In this document: positions 17,659 to 27,196 of the stretch, in pieces
Position numbering within the stretch: the first letter of the stretch is position 1
Layout of the letters: the number at the start of each line of letters is the position of its first letter
Assembly: GCA_020860755.1 (NCBI GenBank)
Contig: JAJBTQ010000004.1
Location: 65,754 to 129,753 of the forward strand
Direction: 5' to 3'
Length of the DNA: 64,000 bases
Source of the DNA: Lachnospiraceae bacterium
Lineage (GTDB): Bacteria > Bacillota > Clostridia > Lachnospirales > Lachnospiraceae
Notes under the pieces: generated by a model
Told to the model about the DNA's origin: nothing
Database searches by the model: none
What the model saw: only the letters and a program-made list of their open reading frames with translations
Program-made: the position numbers and the translations under genes

Positions 17659-19812
17659 TTAAATTTCTCTTACTTCCTGACAGGTAAAATAAATGATCTG
17701 ATAGCGCCCGGCAAGTGCCCGCATCAGGCGTCTTCCGCCCTCGCGCTTCTGCTCGTCGAGATTCACAAGCGGATCGTCTAAGAGCAAAAACGGTCTTTCA
17801 TCCGAATACATGGCATCCACGAGCGCCAACCGGAGACAGAGCCCGATCAGATCCTGCCAGCCCCGGCTCAGAAGATCCGTCTCCCGCTGAAGGCCATACT
17901 CCTCAACCGTGAGATTTGTGTTGGCATCCATCCGGAACCGCTCCACGGCAAAATCTCCGCCTGACTCCGTGCTGATCGGTCCGCCCGGCACTTCCGTCAA
18001 TATCCGGTAATATTCGGAAAAACTCTTCATCAGAGGTTCCATGTACTTTGCAGTCATAGCCTCCTTGGCCGTAGTCAGGCATGCCAGCGCAGTCCTGGCC
18101 TGATCAAACTGCCGCTTCGTGCGGCTGCGCTCTTCCTTCGTCTCCTCCAGGCGTTCCCCTGCTTCGATCCACGCATCATATGCTTCGTGAAGGGACGTCA
18201 GCTGCTTATCATAGATATCCGCCTGATCCCGCAGCGCATCTTCCTCCGTTGTAAGTTGTGTCAGCTGCCCGTTCAGATCCTCGAGAGAGGGCAGATTCCC
18301 GGTATCCTCCGCCGTCGTCAGATCACGTTCGGCATTCTCAGACTCAAACTCCTGTTTTTTCTGTCTGGCATCCTGCAGGGCCGCTTCCGCGCTCTGCAGT
18401 GCGACCCGCTGTCTCCAGATCTCCTGCAGCTGTATTTTCGGCGCCTCATTAAGGGTCAGACCCATTCGCGAGATCTGCTCTTTCATATAGGTCTGCTCCT
18501 GCTCGTATCTCGTCTGACAGTCCCGGTAGTCCCTCTGTTTTTCGGCCAGCATCTCAAGCCGTTCCGACCGTGAGGCGGCAAGTTCCCGCTCGATGCGCTG
18601 CAGGCGCGCAGTTTCCTCAGCTGCCTTTTTCCCGCCTCGCTGCCAAAGCACCAGCCCGATCACGAGCAGGATCACTCCCACAACTGCCACAGCGATCCAG
18701 CCCCATGCACGTCCGACCCCGAAAAACACTCCAAGCCCTACTGCCGCCAGCGCAATGCCGCAGACGAAAAGTGCGATCCAGCGCCCGGGCGCTGTGCTGC
18801 TTTGATTCTGCGCCGCTTCCTTGTCCGTGTCATCCGACTGCTCCAGAGACTGAAGCTGATCCCGCTCTTCGGGAGTGAGCGCATAGTTGCGCATGCCCTC
18901 GGCTGCCCGGCTCATCTCATCACAGGCATCGATGCATGAGTTCAATTCTTCTTCTGACAAAACTTCGCCCGGGAACTTTTCCCGCGCCTTTTGGTATGCC
19001 TCCTCCGTCTGCGCGCATGCGGCACACAGGCGACTGTACTCCTCCCTCTTCGTCTTTTGTTCCTGCGCCTTTGCAGCCTGTCCGGAGAGAGCGAGGAGTT
19101 TTTTTTGCTGCCGGCGGTTCTCATCAAGCCGGCTTTTGGCCTTTGTCTCAAGGTCCATGCATTCCCGGATCGAATCCTCCACAGTGGCATGCTGAGTCAC
19201 ATCCGTCTGCAGGCGGGTAACCTGGTCGTTCAGCTTATAAAGACGCCCTGTCTTCCGCCTGGGCGACAGTTTATTTATCGTATTCTGCAAGGCCGCGGAG
19301 GCCTTCTCATAGCTCTCTAAGTCGTTTAAATTGTCCGTGATGTTGCCGATCTTGGCATTGATGCTGTCGGTAGCATAAGTCGCGCAGTCATTTTGTCCGA
19401 TAAAGACAGTGCGTGCAAAAGACTCCCCGTTGATCCGGAAGATCTCCTCTCCCAGATTCTCCGAAAAATCATCAGATGTTAAATTGGTCTGCGCATCCCG
19501 CAGCTCAAAACTGTCGTTTGCTTTTTTATCCGAAAAGATCCGGGCAGCCGTGTACGTGCGCCCGCCCGTTTCAAATGTGATCTGTCCTCCGTAGATGCCG
19601 CCCTGCCAGGGTGCAAAGCGCTTACGCTCGTTCTCTGTGGTGCTGCGCTTTCCCTCGCCCTCGAATCCAAAGAACATGACCCGGATAAACGCAGCCAGCG
19701 TGCTCTTGCCCCAACCGTTCGGCTCACGGATCAGATGAAAATCCGAATTAAATTCTACCTCTGTGTCGTGCAGCCCGCCGAAATTCTCGATATGGCACTG
19801 AATCAATCGCAT
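17659..19812 (-). CDS. SMC/Rad50-like ATPase with membrane segment (YhaN/SbcC-like)
   Basis: 717 residues. The Walker A motif is EPNGWGKSTL at residues 30-39, and the C-terminal Walker B is PFLLLDDPLVNLD with an ABC-type signature region before it. Between them is a long charged coiled coil, interrupted near residues 345-395 by two hydrophobic helices (WIALFVCGIALAAVGLGVFF and WIAVAVVGVILLVIGLVLW). B. subtilis YhaN, the Rad50-like partner of YhaO, has the same plan but is longer. It starts inside the end of the nuclease gene (10-bp overlap), so the two probably form one DNA-end processing complex, perhaps at the membrane. Confidence 0.85.
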   Translation of the reverse strand: MRLIQCHIENFGGLHDTEVEFNSDFHLIREPNGWGKSTLAAFIRVMFFGFEGEGKRSTTENERKRFAPWQGGIYGGQITFETGGRTYTAARIFSDKKANDSFELRDAQTNLTSDDFSENLGEEIFRINGESFARTVFIGQNDCATYATDSINAKIGNITDNLNDLESYEKASAALQNTINKLSPRRKTGRLYKLNDQVTRLQTDVTQHATVEDSIRECMDLETKAKSRLDENRRQQKKLLALSGQAAKAQEQKTKREEYSRLCAACAQTEEAYQKAREKFPGEVLSEEELNSCIDACDEMSRAAEGMRNYALTPEERDQLQSLEQSDDTDKEAAQNQSSTAPGRWIALFVCGIALAAVGLGVFFGVGRAWGWIAVAVVGVILLVIGLVLWQRGGKKAAEETARLQRIERELAASRSERLEMLAEKQRDYRDCQTRYEQEQTYMKEQISRMGLTLNEAPKIQLQEIWRQRVALQSAEAALQDARQKKQEFESENAERDLTTAEDTGNLPSLEDLNGQLTQLTTEEDALRDQADIYDKQLTSLHEAYDAWIEAGERLEETKEERSRTKRQFDQARTALACLTTAKEAMTAKYMEPLMKSFSEYYRILTEVPGGPISTESGGDFAVERFRMDANTNLTVEEYGLQRETDLLSRGWQDLIGLCLRLALVDAMYSDERPFLLLDDPLVNLDEQKREGGRRLMRALAGRYQIIYFTCQEVREI

Positions 19813-20912
19813 TCCAGCACCTCCTCTCCGGCAATGGCACGCAGTCCGCAGCGGATCGCACCGGCCTTGTCCTCATCGGACAGATCTTCCTGCGCCATCA
19901 CAGTCCGCACAAACTCCCCTTTTAAGGATTCATCGAGATAAAACCGCTCCGCATCCACGCGCAGCGTGGTCTCATCGGAAATCTTTACAAAATAAAAATC
20001 CGGTTCCAGACGCTTTTTTAAGAACTCGGTGTACGTCTCGTCCTCCACATCCATCTCTCCGGTCAGGACGATCTTGAGCAGATCCCGCTCTGAGACTTCA
20101 GCCTTTTCAAGAGACTCCTGTATACGTTCCAGTTCCTCAGACGGTCCCTCACATCCGCTGATATCCACTGAAATCGTGTGAAGCCTGCGAGAGGCGAACG
20201 GTACAAATGAGCGCTGACAGGCTCCGGTCTCCTCATCCACGTCCAAAAGCACAAACCCGTGGTCCCCGCACTCGTCAAATCCGCGGCCGTCCAAGCACCC
20301 CGGATAGCACCAGGTACCCCGCTCGTCCAATTTCCCGTGTTGGAAAGAGTGGACATGACCGAGCGCCAGATGGTCTATACCTTTATTTTTTAAGTCCCGC
20401 AGACGGATCACCTCTGCCTGGTCCTTTGCACCGGTCTCCGCTTCCTGTCCGTGAAGCATCACGATATTAAAATTCGTCGGGTCTAAGATAAGGGAATGCC
20501 AGGCTCCCGCCGCATTCTCCATGGAGAGCTCCAGACCGGAGACCACCACGCTGCCGGAGCCCAGCGGATAGGAACGCCAGGAGGAGCCGAACAGCTTTAC
20601 ATTCTCCGGCATATCTTCCCAATCCGCGAAAAAGTGCTCTGTGTCGTGGTTGCCCTGCAGGTAGAAAAAAAGGATTTCCTCATGCCCGCTTATGGCATCC
20701 CGGACGACATTGCGCGCCGTGGCTGAAATATTCCTCGTATCAAACAGGTCCCCCGCGATCAGGATCGCTTCCACGTCATTTTCAGCGGCGTAATCCACCA
20801 TGCGTGTAAACGTATCAAGCAGTTCTGCTTTCCGCTCCCTCGCCTTGTCTTTATTCAGATTTGAGGTCATCCGGGAATCCAAATGAAGATCCGCGCAGTG
20901 GATCAGCTTCAT
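19803..20912 (-). CDS. Metallophosphoesterase, SbcD/YhaO-like DNA nuclease subunit
   Basis: 369 residues. The calcineurin-like metal-binding motifs are in order: CADLHLDS, AGDLFD, LQGNHDTE (GNHD/E), and a late GHVHSFQHG. This matches Mre11/SbcD-type exonucleases, with about 100 extra C-terminal residues as in YhaO. The ATG at 20912 is preferred over one two codons upstream because AAAGGACG is better spaced. The following gene overlaps its 3' end. Confidence 0.88.
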   Translation of the reverse strand: MKLIHCADLHLDSRMTSNLNKDKARERKAELLDTFTRMVDYAAENDVEAILIAGDLFDTRNISATARNVVRDAISGHEEILFFYLQGNHDTEHFFADWEDMPENVKLFGSSWRSYPLGSGSVVVSGLELSMENAAGAWHSLILDPTNFNIVMLHGQEAETGAKDQAEVIRLRDLKNKGIDHLALGHVHSFQHGKLDERGTWCYPGCLDGRGFDECGDHGFVLLDVDEETGACQRSFVPFASRRLHTISVDISGCEGPSEELERIQESLEKAEVSERDLLKIVLTGEMDVEDETYTEFLKKRLEPDFYFVKISDETTLRVDAERFYLDESLKGEFVRTVMAQEDLSDEDKAGAIRCGLRAIAGEEVLECD

Positions 20913-20955
20913 AACCATCGTCCTTTCTGAAAAATCTGATCAAAAAGCAGCGTCT

Positions 20956-21417
20956 TTAGATCACCCGCATCAGGTTGACCATCTCAATGGCAGAGCATGC
21001 GGCATCATAGCCCTTGTTGCCCGCCTTGGTTCCGGCACGCTCAATAGCCTGCTCAATGTTGTCCGCAGTGACAACGCCAAAGATCGTCGGCACACCAGTC
21101 TTTAAACCGACCTGCGCGATGCCTTTGGTCGTCTCCGAGCAGATCAGATCATAGTGGCTGGTGGATCCCCGGATGATCGCGCCCAGACAGATCACCGCAT
21201 CGTACTTCCCGGAGGAGGCCATCTTCTGTGCGATGATCGGCAGTTCAAACGCGCCCGGCACCCATGCCAGCTCGATGTCATCCTCTCCGATTCCGTGGCG
21301 GAGGCAGGCATCCTGCGCGCCGTCGATCAGCTTGGAGACAATAAACTCATTGAAGCGGGATGCGACGATCCCGATCTTGATACTTTTTGCTACTACGTTC
21401 CCTTCCAATACTTTCAT
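20956..21417 (-). CDS. ribH: 6,7-dimethyl-8-ribityllumazine synthase
   Basis: 153 residues; condenses the ribityl-aminouracil with dihydroxybutanone phosphate in riboflavin synthesis, as an icosahedral capsid. Substrate-binding motifs are [30 protein letters not shown] and [12 protein letters not shown]. It is the last gene of the ribDEBAH operon. Confidence 0.97.
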   Translation of the reverse strand: MKVLEGNVVAKSIKIGIVASRFNEFIVSKLIDGAQDACLRHGIGEDDIELAWVPGAFELPIIAQKMASSGKYDAVICLGAIIRGSTSHYDLICSETTKGIAQVGLKTGVPTIFGVVTADNIEQAIERAGTKAGNKGYDAACSAIEMVNLMRVI

Positions 21418-21445
21418 GACTTGTTTCCTTTCTTTTTGCTAAAAT

Positions 21446-22651
21446 TTATTCATAGTCTGTCAGATGCTGCATTTTATCCTGTTTTGTCTTCAGATAAAAA
21501 TAATCAAATTTCTGCGGCGCGATCTGAATCGGCACCCTCTCCTCGATCGTAATGCCGTAGCCGGAAAGTCCGGTGATCTTCTTCGGATTGTTTGTCAAAA
21601 GGCGCAGGCGCTTTGCCCCGATATCGCACAGGATCTGGGCGCCGATACCGTACTCCCGCAGGTCGGGCGGAAATCCGAGCTGGATATTGGCCTCCACAGT
21701 GTCGTATCCCTGATCCTGCAGTTCATAGGCCTTAAGCTTGTTGATGAGTCCAATGCCCCGCCCCTCCTGGCGGAGATAGACGAGCACGCCTTTTCCCTCT
21801 TTTGCGATTTCCTTCATGGCCTGATCCAGCTGTTCTCCGCAGTCACAGCGCGCAGATCCGAACACATCACCGGTCAGGCATTCCGAGTGCACCCGGCACA
21901 AAACCGGCTCGTCCGGAGAGATATCTCCCATGACCAGTGCAACATGGTGTTCTCCGGTCACCGTATTTTCATAACCGTGAATGATAAATTCTCCGTACTT
22001 TGTCGGAAACTGTGCTGTCGCCTCACGTTTTACGAGACTTTCGTTGCGCATTCGGTATTCGATGATATCCGCGATCGGAATGACCGTCAGATCCAACCGC
22101 TGTGCGAACTCCAGCAGCTCCTTTGTGCGCATCATGGTCCCGTCCTCGCGCATGATCTCACAACAAAGCCCGCAAGGAGTAAGTCCGGCCAGCCGGCATA
22201 AGTCCACGGTCGCCTCTGTATGGCCGCCGCGCACCAGAACGCCGCCCTCCTTTGCCCGAAGAGGAAACATATGTCCCGGCCGTCGGAAATCTGTCGGCTT
22301 TGCGTCCGCTTCCACCGTCTTTCGCGCAGTGATCGAGCGCTCTGCTGCCGAGATGCCCGTGCTGGTAATCGCAGCATCAATGGATACCGTAAAGGCCGTA
22401 CAGTGGCTCTCGGTATTTTCGCTCACCATCTGGTCAAGCTCCAGTTTGTCGCAGAGCTCTCCGCTCATCGGCATGCAGATCAGTCCTTTGGCTTCACTCG
22501 CCATCAGATTGACATTTTCCTGCGTGGCAAACTCAGCCGCACAGATCATGTCGCCCTCATTCTCACGTCCGGGGTCATCGATCACCAGAATGATCTTACC
22601 GTTGCGCAGATCCTCTAAGGCCTGCTCTATGGTTCCCACTTCTCTTGCCAT
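21446..22651 (-). CDS. ribBA: Bifunctional 3,4-dihydroxybutanone-4-phosphate synthase / GTP cyclohydrolase II
   Basis: 401 residues; makes both precursors of riboflavin. Residues 1-200 are the RibB domain ([25 protein letters not shown]). Residues about 205-401 are the RibA domain, with zinc ligands in [17 protein letters not shown] and the catalytic stretch [13 protein letters not shown]. It lies between ribE and ribH. Confidence 0.97.
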   Translation of the reverse strand: MAREVGTIEQALEDLRNGKIILVIDDPGRENEGDMICAAEFATQENVNLMASEAKGLICMPMSGELCDKLELDQMVSENTESHCTAFTVSIDAAITSTGISAAERSITARKTVEADAKPTDFRRPGHMFPLRAKEGGVLVRGGHTEATVDLCRLAGLTPCGLCCEIMREDGTMMRTKELLEFAQRLDLTVIPIADIIEYRMRNESLVKREATAQFPTKYGEFIIHGYENTVTGEHHVALVMGDISPDEPVLCRVHSECLTGDVFGSARCDCGEQLDQAMKEIAKEGKGVLVYLRQEGRGIGLINKLKAYELQDQGYDTVEANIQLGFPPDLREYGIGAQILCDIGAKRLRLLTNNPKKITGLSGYGITIEERVPIQIAPQKFDYFYLKTKQDKMQHLTDYE

Positions 22652-22663
22652 TGTATTTCCCTC

Positions 22664-23326
22664 CTAAAATCCGCATTCTCGTAAAAATTCTTCCGAAAGG
22701 CCGCCTGCCGGCTGCGCATCTGCCGTTTTCTCCGGATCCGGATGTGTCAGCAGCTTTTCCACATATTTCCCGATGATGTCACACTCCAGGTTGACACGAT
22801 CACCTACGCGGCGGTCGGGGAGAGTCGTCATTTCCATCGTATGAGGAATGATGGATACCTTAAAGCAGCTCTCATCCACAAAAGCCACCGTCAGGCTGAT
22901 GCCGTCGATGGCAATCGAGCCCTTTTCCACAATATAGCGCAGCAGACCAGGTACTGCCGCAATGGTATACCAGACCGCGTTGCCGTCCTCTGTGACGGAC
23001 TGCACCGTACCTGTTCCGTCGATATGTCCGGACACGATGTGCCCGCCAAACCTGCCGTCCGCCGGCATGGCCCGCTCCAGATTGACCCCCGCGCCGACAG
23101 GCAGGGAACCGAGCGAGCTGCGGTTTAGCGTCTCCGCCATCATGTCCGCCTCAAAAAAGCCATCGCCCACAGAGGTTGCAGTCAGGCATACGCCGCTTAC
23201 CGCTATGCTGTCTCCGACGTGAGTTCCTTTCAGGACTTCCCGACAGCTGACCTTTAGTACGCAGGCATCCCCCGCTCTTTGAATATTTTGAATCATCCCT
23301 TTTTCTTCAATGATCCCGGTAAACAT
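22664..23326 (-). CDS. ribE: Riboflavin synthase, alpha subunit
   Basis: 220 residues; dismutates two lumazines to riboflavin. Two lumazine-binding domains in tandem are seen: MFTGIIEEKG with the first GVCLTATS, and GHIVSGHIDGTG with the second GISLTVAFV. It starts inside the end of ribD (about 20-bp overlap) and precedes ribBA. Confidence 0.96.
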   Translation of the reverse strand: MFTGIIEEKGMIQNIQRAGDACVLKVSCREVLKGTHVGDSIAVSGVCLTATSVGDGFFEADMMAETLNRSSLGSLPVGAGVNLERAMPADGRFGGHIVSGHIDGTGTVQSVTEDGNAVWYTIAAVPGLLRYIVEKGSIAIDGISLTVAFVDESCFKVSIIPHTMEMTTLPDRRVGDRVNLECDIIGKYVEKLLTHPDPEKTADAQPAGGLSEEFLRECGF

Positions 23327-24446
23327 AATTTCCCCCCTGATCCATGTATGCCGGATATCCGCAGATACACATATCTTCCTCTATGGCCCGGATATTCACA
23401 TTTGTCAGCTGCACCGCCTCCGCGATGTGGTCCGCTCCGATCCCTCCGATCGGTGTGGGCGCATCCACGCCGCCGATCAGCTTGTTGGAGATATAGGCAT
23501 AGATCTTGTTTACAATGCCGTCCCGCAAAGCAGAGGAGTTGAGTGTACCGCCTCCCTCTAAGAGAATGCTGTCGATCCCCTGTCCGCCGAGCTTCTCCAT
23601 CAGCTGGATCAGATTGATACCGACCCCGCCGCTGGTGGGGAGGATCTGAATGCCGGCATCGTTAAGCAACTCCACTTTCTTTTTCGCCCGCTCCGACTGA
23701 AAAACTTCGCTGGAGCAGGCTACGATCGTGGGAATCTCACGCGCCGTCTGTACGATCCGGCTGTCTTTCGGAATCCTGAGACTGCTGTCACAGATGATGC
23801 GGGTCGGATTTGTGCCGCCCGGGATCCGGCAGGTCAACATGGGATCGTCCGCCAGGACGGTTCCGATCCCTACCATGATCCCCATATATCGATTGCGCAG
23901 CTTTTGCACATGCTCGCGCGCCGCCTCCCCGGTCACCCACTTGGAATCTCCGGTTGCACAGGCGATCTTGCCGTCTAACGACATCGCATATTTCATGACC
24001 AGAAACGGTCGTTTTGTCGAGATATAATGATAGAACACTTCATTTATGTGTTCACATTCCTCCGCAAGGATCCCGGTCTCTACAGGGATTCCCGCATCCC
24101 GAAGGATCTGTATGCCTCGCCCGTTAACGAGCGGATTCGGATCAAGACTGCCGACAAACACGCGTCCGATCCCTTTCTCAAGGATAATATCCGTACAGGG
24201 TGGAGTCTTTCCGGTGTGACAGCACGGTTCCAGTGTGACATACAGGTCAGCGCCGGCCGGATCCTCTTCACAATGCAGCAGGGCGTTTCGCTCTGCATGG
24301 AAGCCGCCGTACTCCTCATGCCAGCCCTCACCGATGACGCGGCCGTCCTTTACGACAACACAGCCGACCATGGGGTTCGGATTCGTGTGCCCTGCTCCCT
24401 TTTTGGCGAGTTCCAGAGCGCGGCTCATATAATCTTCTTTTTCCAT
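23307..24446 (-). CDS. ribD: Bifunctional riboflavin deaminase/reductase RibD
   Basis: 379 residues; deaminates and then reduces the pyrimidine intermediate. The N-terminal cytidine-deaminase-like domain has zinc ligands in FHAERNAL and PCCHTGKTPPC; the C-terminal NADPH-dependent reductase domain has YAMSLDGKIA and LLEGGGTLN. First gene of the operon, right behind the FMN riboswitch. ATG 24446 with GGAAGGGAATGGAG upstream. Confidence 0.96.
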   Translation of the reverse strand: MEKEDYMSRALELAKKGAGHTNPNPMVGCVVVKDGRVIGEGWHEEYGGFHAERNALLHCEEDPAGADLYVTLEPCCHTGKTPPCTDIILEKGIGRVFVGSLDPNPLVNGRGIQILRDAGIPVETGILAEECEHINEVFYHYISTKRPFLVMKYAMSLDGKIACATGDSKWVTGEAAREHVQKLRNRYMGIMVGIGTVLADDPMLTCRIPGGTNPTRIICDSSLRIPKDSRIVQTAREIPTIVACSSEVFQSERAKKKVELLNDAGIQILPTSGGVGINLIQLMEKLGGQGIDSILLEGGGTLNSSALRDGIVNKIYAYISNKLIGGVDAPTPIGGIGADHIAEAVQLTNVNIRAIEEDMCICGYPAYMDQGGNYVYRDH

Positions 24447-24464
24447 ACTCCATTCCCTTCCAAC

Positions 24465-24493
24465 ATAAAAAATCCCTGAGAAACCTCTCAGGG
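24465..24493 (-). terminator. Terminator of the FMN riboswitch expression platform
   Basis: Perfect 8-bp stem CCCTGAGA / TCTCAGGG (24474-24481 with 24486-24493) followed on the minus strand by a run of six T's. It lies between the aptamer and ribD, as expected for FMN-induced premature termination. Confidence 0.9.
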
Positions 24494-24530
24494 AAACATG
24501 CGAACCGATTCATTCGTATATGTTGCAAAA

Positions 24531-24652
24531 CTTTTCTTTCGTCCAGACTATACTGTCGGCTTTGGAATGTCCCAAGTGGGAGTCACCAAATCAGCGCTTG
24601 CGCGCTCGCGGGCTATACCGCCGGTCGGGAATTGCACCCTGCCCTGAAGAGT
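24531..24652 (-). promoter_or_regulatory. FMN riboswitch aptamer
   Basis: The minus strand carries the conserved RFN-element blocks in order: TTCAGGGCAGGGTG, TTCCCGACCGGCGGTATAGC, CCGCGAGCG, TGATTTGGTG, ATTCCAAAGCCGACAGTATA and GTCTGGACGAAAGAA. It precedes ribD. FMN binding would favour the terminator at 24465-24493. Confidence 0.97.
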
Positions 24653-24670
24653 TTTCTTTTGTCGAGTCCT

Positions 24671-24699
24671 ATCATAACACAGCAGCGCACGGATGACAA
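24671..24699 (-). promoter_or_regulatory. Promoter of the riboflavin operon
   Basis: Minus strand: TTGTCA (24699-24694), 17-bp spacer, TATGAT (24676-24671), ending about 20 bp before the riboswitch. Confidence 0.75.
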
Positions 24700-24742
24700 G
24701 ACAGAATTCAGCGTACTATTAAAGGTCCGGCAGCCGGTTTTA

Positions 24743-25759
24743 TCAGGCCTCCCCTCCCTCCATCACTACTTTCTTTTTCCTTCTTCCAAACAGGTGTGCG
24801 ATCAGGATCAGCACCGCTCCCACCACAAACGGGAAGATAAAGGTGGCTGTGCGGTACAAAAGAGTGGCCGCCGTCGCGTTTTCCACACCGACCAGCAGAC
24901 TGTAAAGGCCGCTCATGATAAGCTCAGAGGACCCGATCCCCGCCGGTGTCGGGATCACAGCCGCCGTCGTCACGGCCAGAGATGTGACGCCGTAGGACAT
25001 CTTTAAGGTCACTCCTCCGGTCGAGAGCAGTACCATAAACGGAATGCTGTACCAGCATAAGAGTTTGAGAAAATCCCGGAGTACCGTCGTCACGATGACC
25101 CTTACATTCTTTAAAAGGTGCGGTGCCGTCTCCTCCATAATCTTCAGTTCTTCTTCCACCCTCTCGATGATATTGTCAAGCCGATTGCGGAAATTAACCA
25201 ATCTTAAGAGGCGCAGGATCACTTTGTGGAACGGTGGGAAGACGATCAGCATAGCAAAAAAGATTGCAATGATAGCCGTCAAGATATAAGCTAAAATCAG
25301 ATATACGCCGTATCTGTGGTAGTTTGAGACCATCTCTGACCAGTTGAGCAGGAAAAAGATGCCGCTGAACCCCGCGATGCTGATCTTATGAAGCGTATAG
25401 ATAAACATATACATCCCTGTAGCCTCGGAATAGCTCAGTCCGTTTCTCCCGAGATATGCGATAGCGGCAAACCCCGAGCCGATGCCCAGTGTGGACAGAC
25501 GGTAAAATGAGGCATAAAACGCGCAGTACACGGCCTGATAGAAGCGGAGATCGGGGTTGTACAGCCGGCCCATGGTATAGATGATCCATCCCTCTATTAC
25601 TTCATAGGCAGCGCTTGCAGCCAATATCAGGATCAGGATGCGCGGTGCCGTTTCGACAACTCTCTCCAGGATGTCCTGCCAGGAGCCCCAGAACGTATAG
25701 ATGATAATTAAGATCAAAACGGCAACAAATATGATTCTTGCCAGAGTTCTTCTTTTCAT
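24743..25759 (-). CDS. Integral membrane protein of the lysylphosphatidylglycerol synthase TM / YbhN family
   Basis: 338 residues with about eight hydrophobic helices and short loops. The segments TLGIGSGFAAIAYLGRNGLSYSEA and IPTPAGIGSSELIMSGLYSLL match the flippase-like transmembrane domain found in MprF and in stand-alone YbhN-type proteins. There is no C-terminal aminoacyl-transferase domain, so it cannot itself modify lipids like MprF. Lipid or glycolipid transport is a guess. It is separated from the next gene upstream by about 50 bp. Confidence 0.75.
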   Translation of the reverse strand: MKRRTLARIIFVAVLILIIIYTFWGSWQDILERVVETAPRILILILAASAAYEVIEGWIIYTMGRLYNPDLRFYQAVYCAFYASFYRLSTLGIGSGFAAIAYLGRNGLSYSEATGMYMFIYTLHKISIAGFSGIFFLLNWSEMVSNYHRYGVYLILAYILTAIIAIFFAMLIVFPPFHKVILRLLRLVNFRNRLDNIIERVEEELKIMEETAPHLLKNVRVIVTTVLRDFLKLLCWYSIPFMVLLSTGGVTLKMSYGVTSLAVTTAAVIPTPAGIGSSELIMSGLYSLLVGVENATAATLLYRTATFIFPFVVGAVLILIAHLFGRRKKKVVMEGGEA

Positions 25760-25810
25760 TCGCTCAGACGGAAAATGCGTGACCCCGTCATGTCTGCCTT
25801 GATGATATGT

Positions 25811-26266
25811 TTAATTTGCTCCACACTCACAGCAAGTATGCGGCTTAGCTTCCTTTAAGATCATGGGCTGCCACTGTCCGCCACCCAGTTCAAACAACGT
25901 CCCTGCCGGCTCGAATCCGATCTTTTCAAAAAATGCTTCTGTTCCGGCAAGCGCATCCAGATGGATCTCCTGTGCTCCCGCCGTCAGCGCCTTATCGATC
26001 AAAAGGCGCAAAATAAAATCCCCATACTCTGCTCCGCGGTATTGGGGCAGTACGGCGACATCCCGGATCGCGCAGAAAGTCCCGTCAAACAAAAGCCGCC
26101 CTGCTCCCGCCGGTTCCTCCCCGGCAAACGCAAGCGCGCCTAAGACAAACTCTTCCTCATCACCGTCATCTCCGGCAAGTCCCAATTCCTCTGCAAATAC
26201 ATCACAGATGATCGCCTCGACCGTCTGTAAGTCATCTCTTGTCTTCGCGAATCTGCCGTATACCAT
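25811..26266 (-). CDS. GNAT-family N-acetyltransferase
   Basis: 151 residues with the acetyl-CoA-binding fold: a beta-strand AIRDVAVLPQYRGAEYGDFIL (motif A, with R-G-A-x-Y-G in place of the usual QxxGxG/A), then EIHLDALAGTEAFFEKIGFEPAG (motif B). The last residues are CCECGAN, an unusual cysteine-rich tail. The substrate cannot be predicted. Confidence 0.75.
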   Translation of the reverse strand: MVYGRFAKTRDDLQTVEAIICDVFAEELGLAGDDGDEEEFVLGALAFAGEEPAGAGRLLFDGTFCAIRDVAVLPQYRGAEYGDFILRLLIDKALTAGAQEIHLDALAGTEAFFEKIGFEPAGTLFELGGGQWQPMILKEAKPHTCCECGAN

Positions 26267-26331
26267 CTCGTTCTCTTCCTGTCAGTTTTCTTCGCCGGTA
26301 CAGACATGATTTGTGATTCCCCTGTGCAGCA

Positions 26332-27180
26332 TCAGCAAAGATACGCCTTCAGCTCGTTCATCCGTTCCTTCATCACATTTACGCCCTCCAGATAAAGTGG
26401 TTCCAGCCGGGACCAGTTACCCTCCGTGCGTCCGACTCCGAACGTGTATCGCGGCGCAAGTACAAAGACATTGCCCTTTTTCTCCTCCGCAAACAGTTCC
26501 CGTGTCGTACGATTGTAGGACTCGGTACGGCGCTTCATACACTCCACGATCTTCGGATAGTGCTGGTATATAAAGTCTACCAGAAACGTACCCCCTTCTC
26601 TTCCCTTTAGGTAATCTCGCTCGTGAGTCAGGATCACAAGGAGCCGGTCACACCCGTCCGCCAGAGCTTTCCGGAAAGGGATCGGATCGGACAGGCCGCC
26701 GTCCAGATAGTAGTTCTTCCCCAACTTGACCGGCGGAAACAATACAGGCAGCGCGCAGCTTGCAATGGTCGTCTCCCAGTGGATCTCATGCGGCGGGATC
26801 TGAAGATACTCCGCTTTTCCGGTCCGGACATTTGTCGCCACAGACAGAGCAGGTCCCGGAAACGCAGCCAGCGCATCGTAGTCAAACGGAACGAGCCGGT
26901 TGGGGATATCGTCAAAATCAAACTCCAGATTGTAGTAGCAGCGCTTTTTCGGATCAAACAGATGCTGTATGCCCATATAGCGCTTTTCATGCATATATTT
27001 GCGGGTGAACTCCACATTCCTTCCGCGCTGTTTTGACAGGTAGGATGCACCGTAGGCAACTCCGGCGGAAACTCCGACAAAATAATCCGGATAAATATTT
27101 TCATCCATCAGGACATCCGTCACGCCGCAGGAAAAGATCGTCCGGCTGGCGCCTCCCTCCATCACAACTCCCAATTTCAT
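26332..27180 (-). CDS. Patatin-like phospholipase
   Basis: 282 residues. The oxyanion loop is MEGGASR near residue 7, the nucleophile is Ser38 in GVSAG (GXSXG), and the catalytic aspartate is in YLDGGLSDP near residue 157. This is the bacterial YjjU/RssA-like group, acting on acyl esters in the cytosol or at the membrane. It starts 16 bp after aroA and may be co-transcribed. Confidence 0.88.
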   Translation of the reverse strand: MKLGVVMEGGASRTIFSCGVTDVLMDENIYPDYFVGVSAGVAYGASYLSKQRGRNVEFTRKYMHEKRYMGIQHLFDPKKRCYYNLEFDFDDIPNRLVPFDYDALAAFPGPALSVATNVRTGKAEYLQIPPHEIHWETTIASCALPVLFPPVKLGKNYYLDGGLSDPIPFRKALADGCDRLLVILTHERDYLKGREGGTFLVDFIYQHYPKIVECMKRRTESYNRTTRELFAEEKKGNVFVLAPRYTFGVGRTEGNWSRLEPLYLEGVNVMKERMNELKAYLC

Positions 27181-27196
27181 AATTGTCCCCCTTAAA

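Noticed and set aside
24743..25759. MprF lysyl-phosphatidylglycerol synthase
   Set aside because: Only the transmembrane flippase-like part is present; the aminoacyl-transferase domain is missing.
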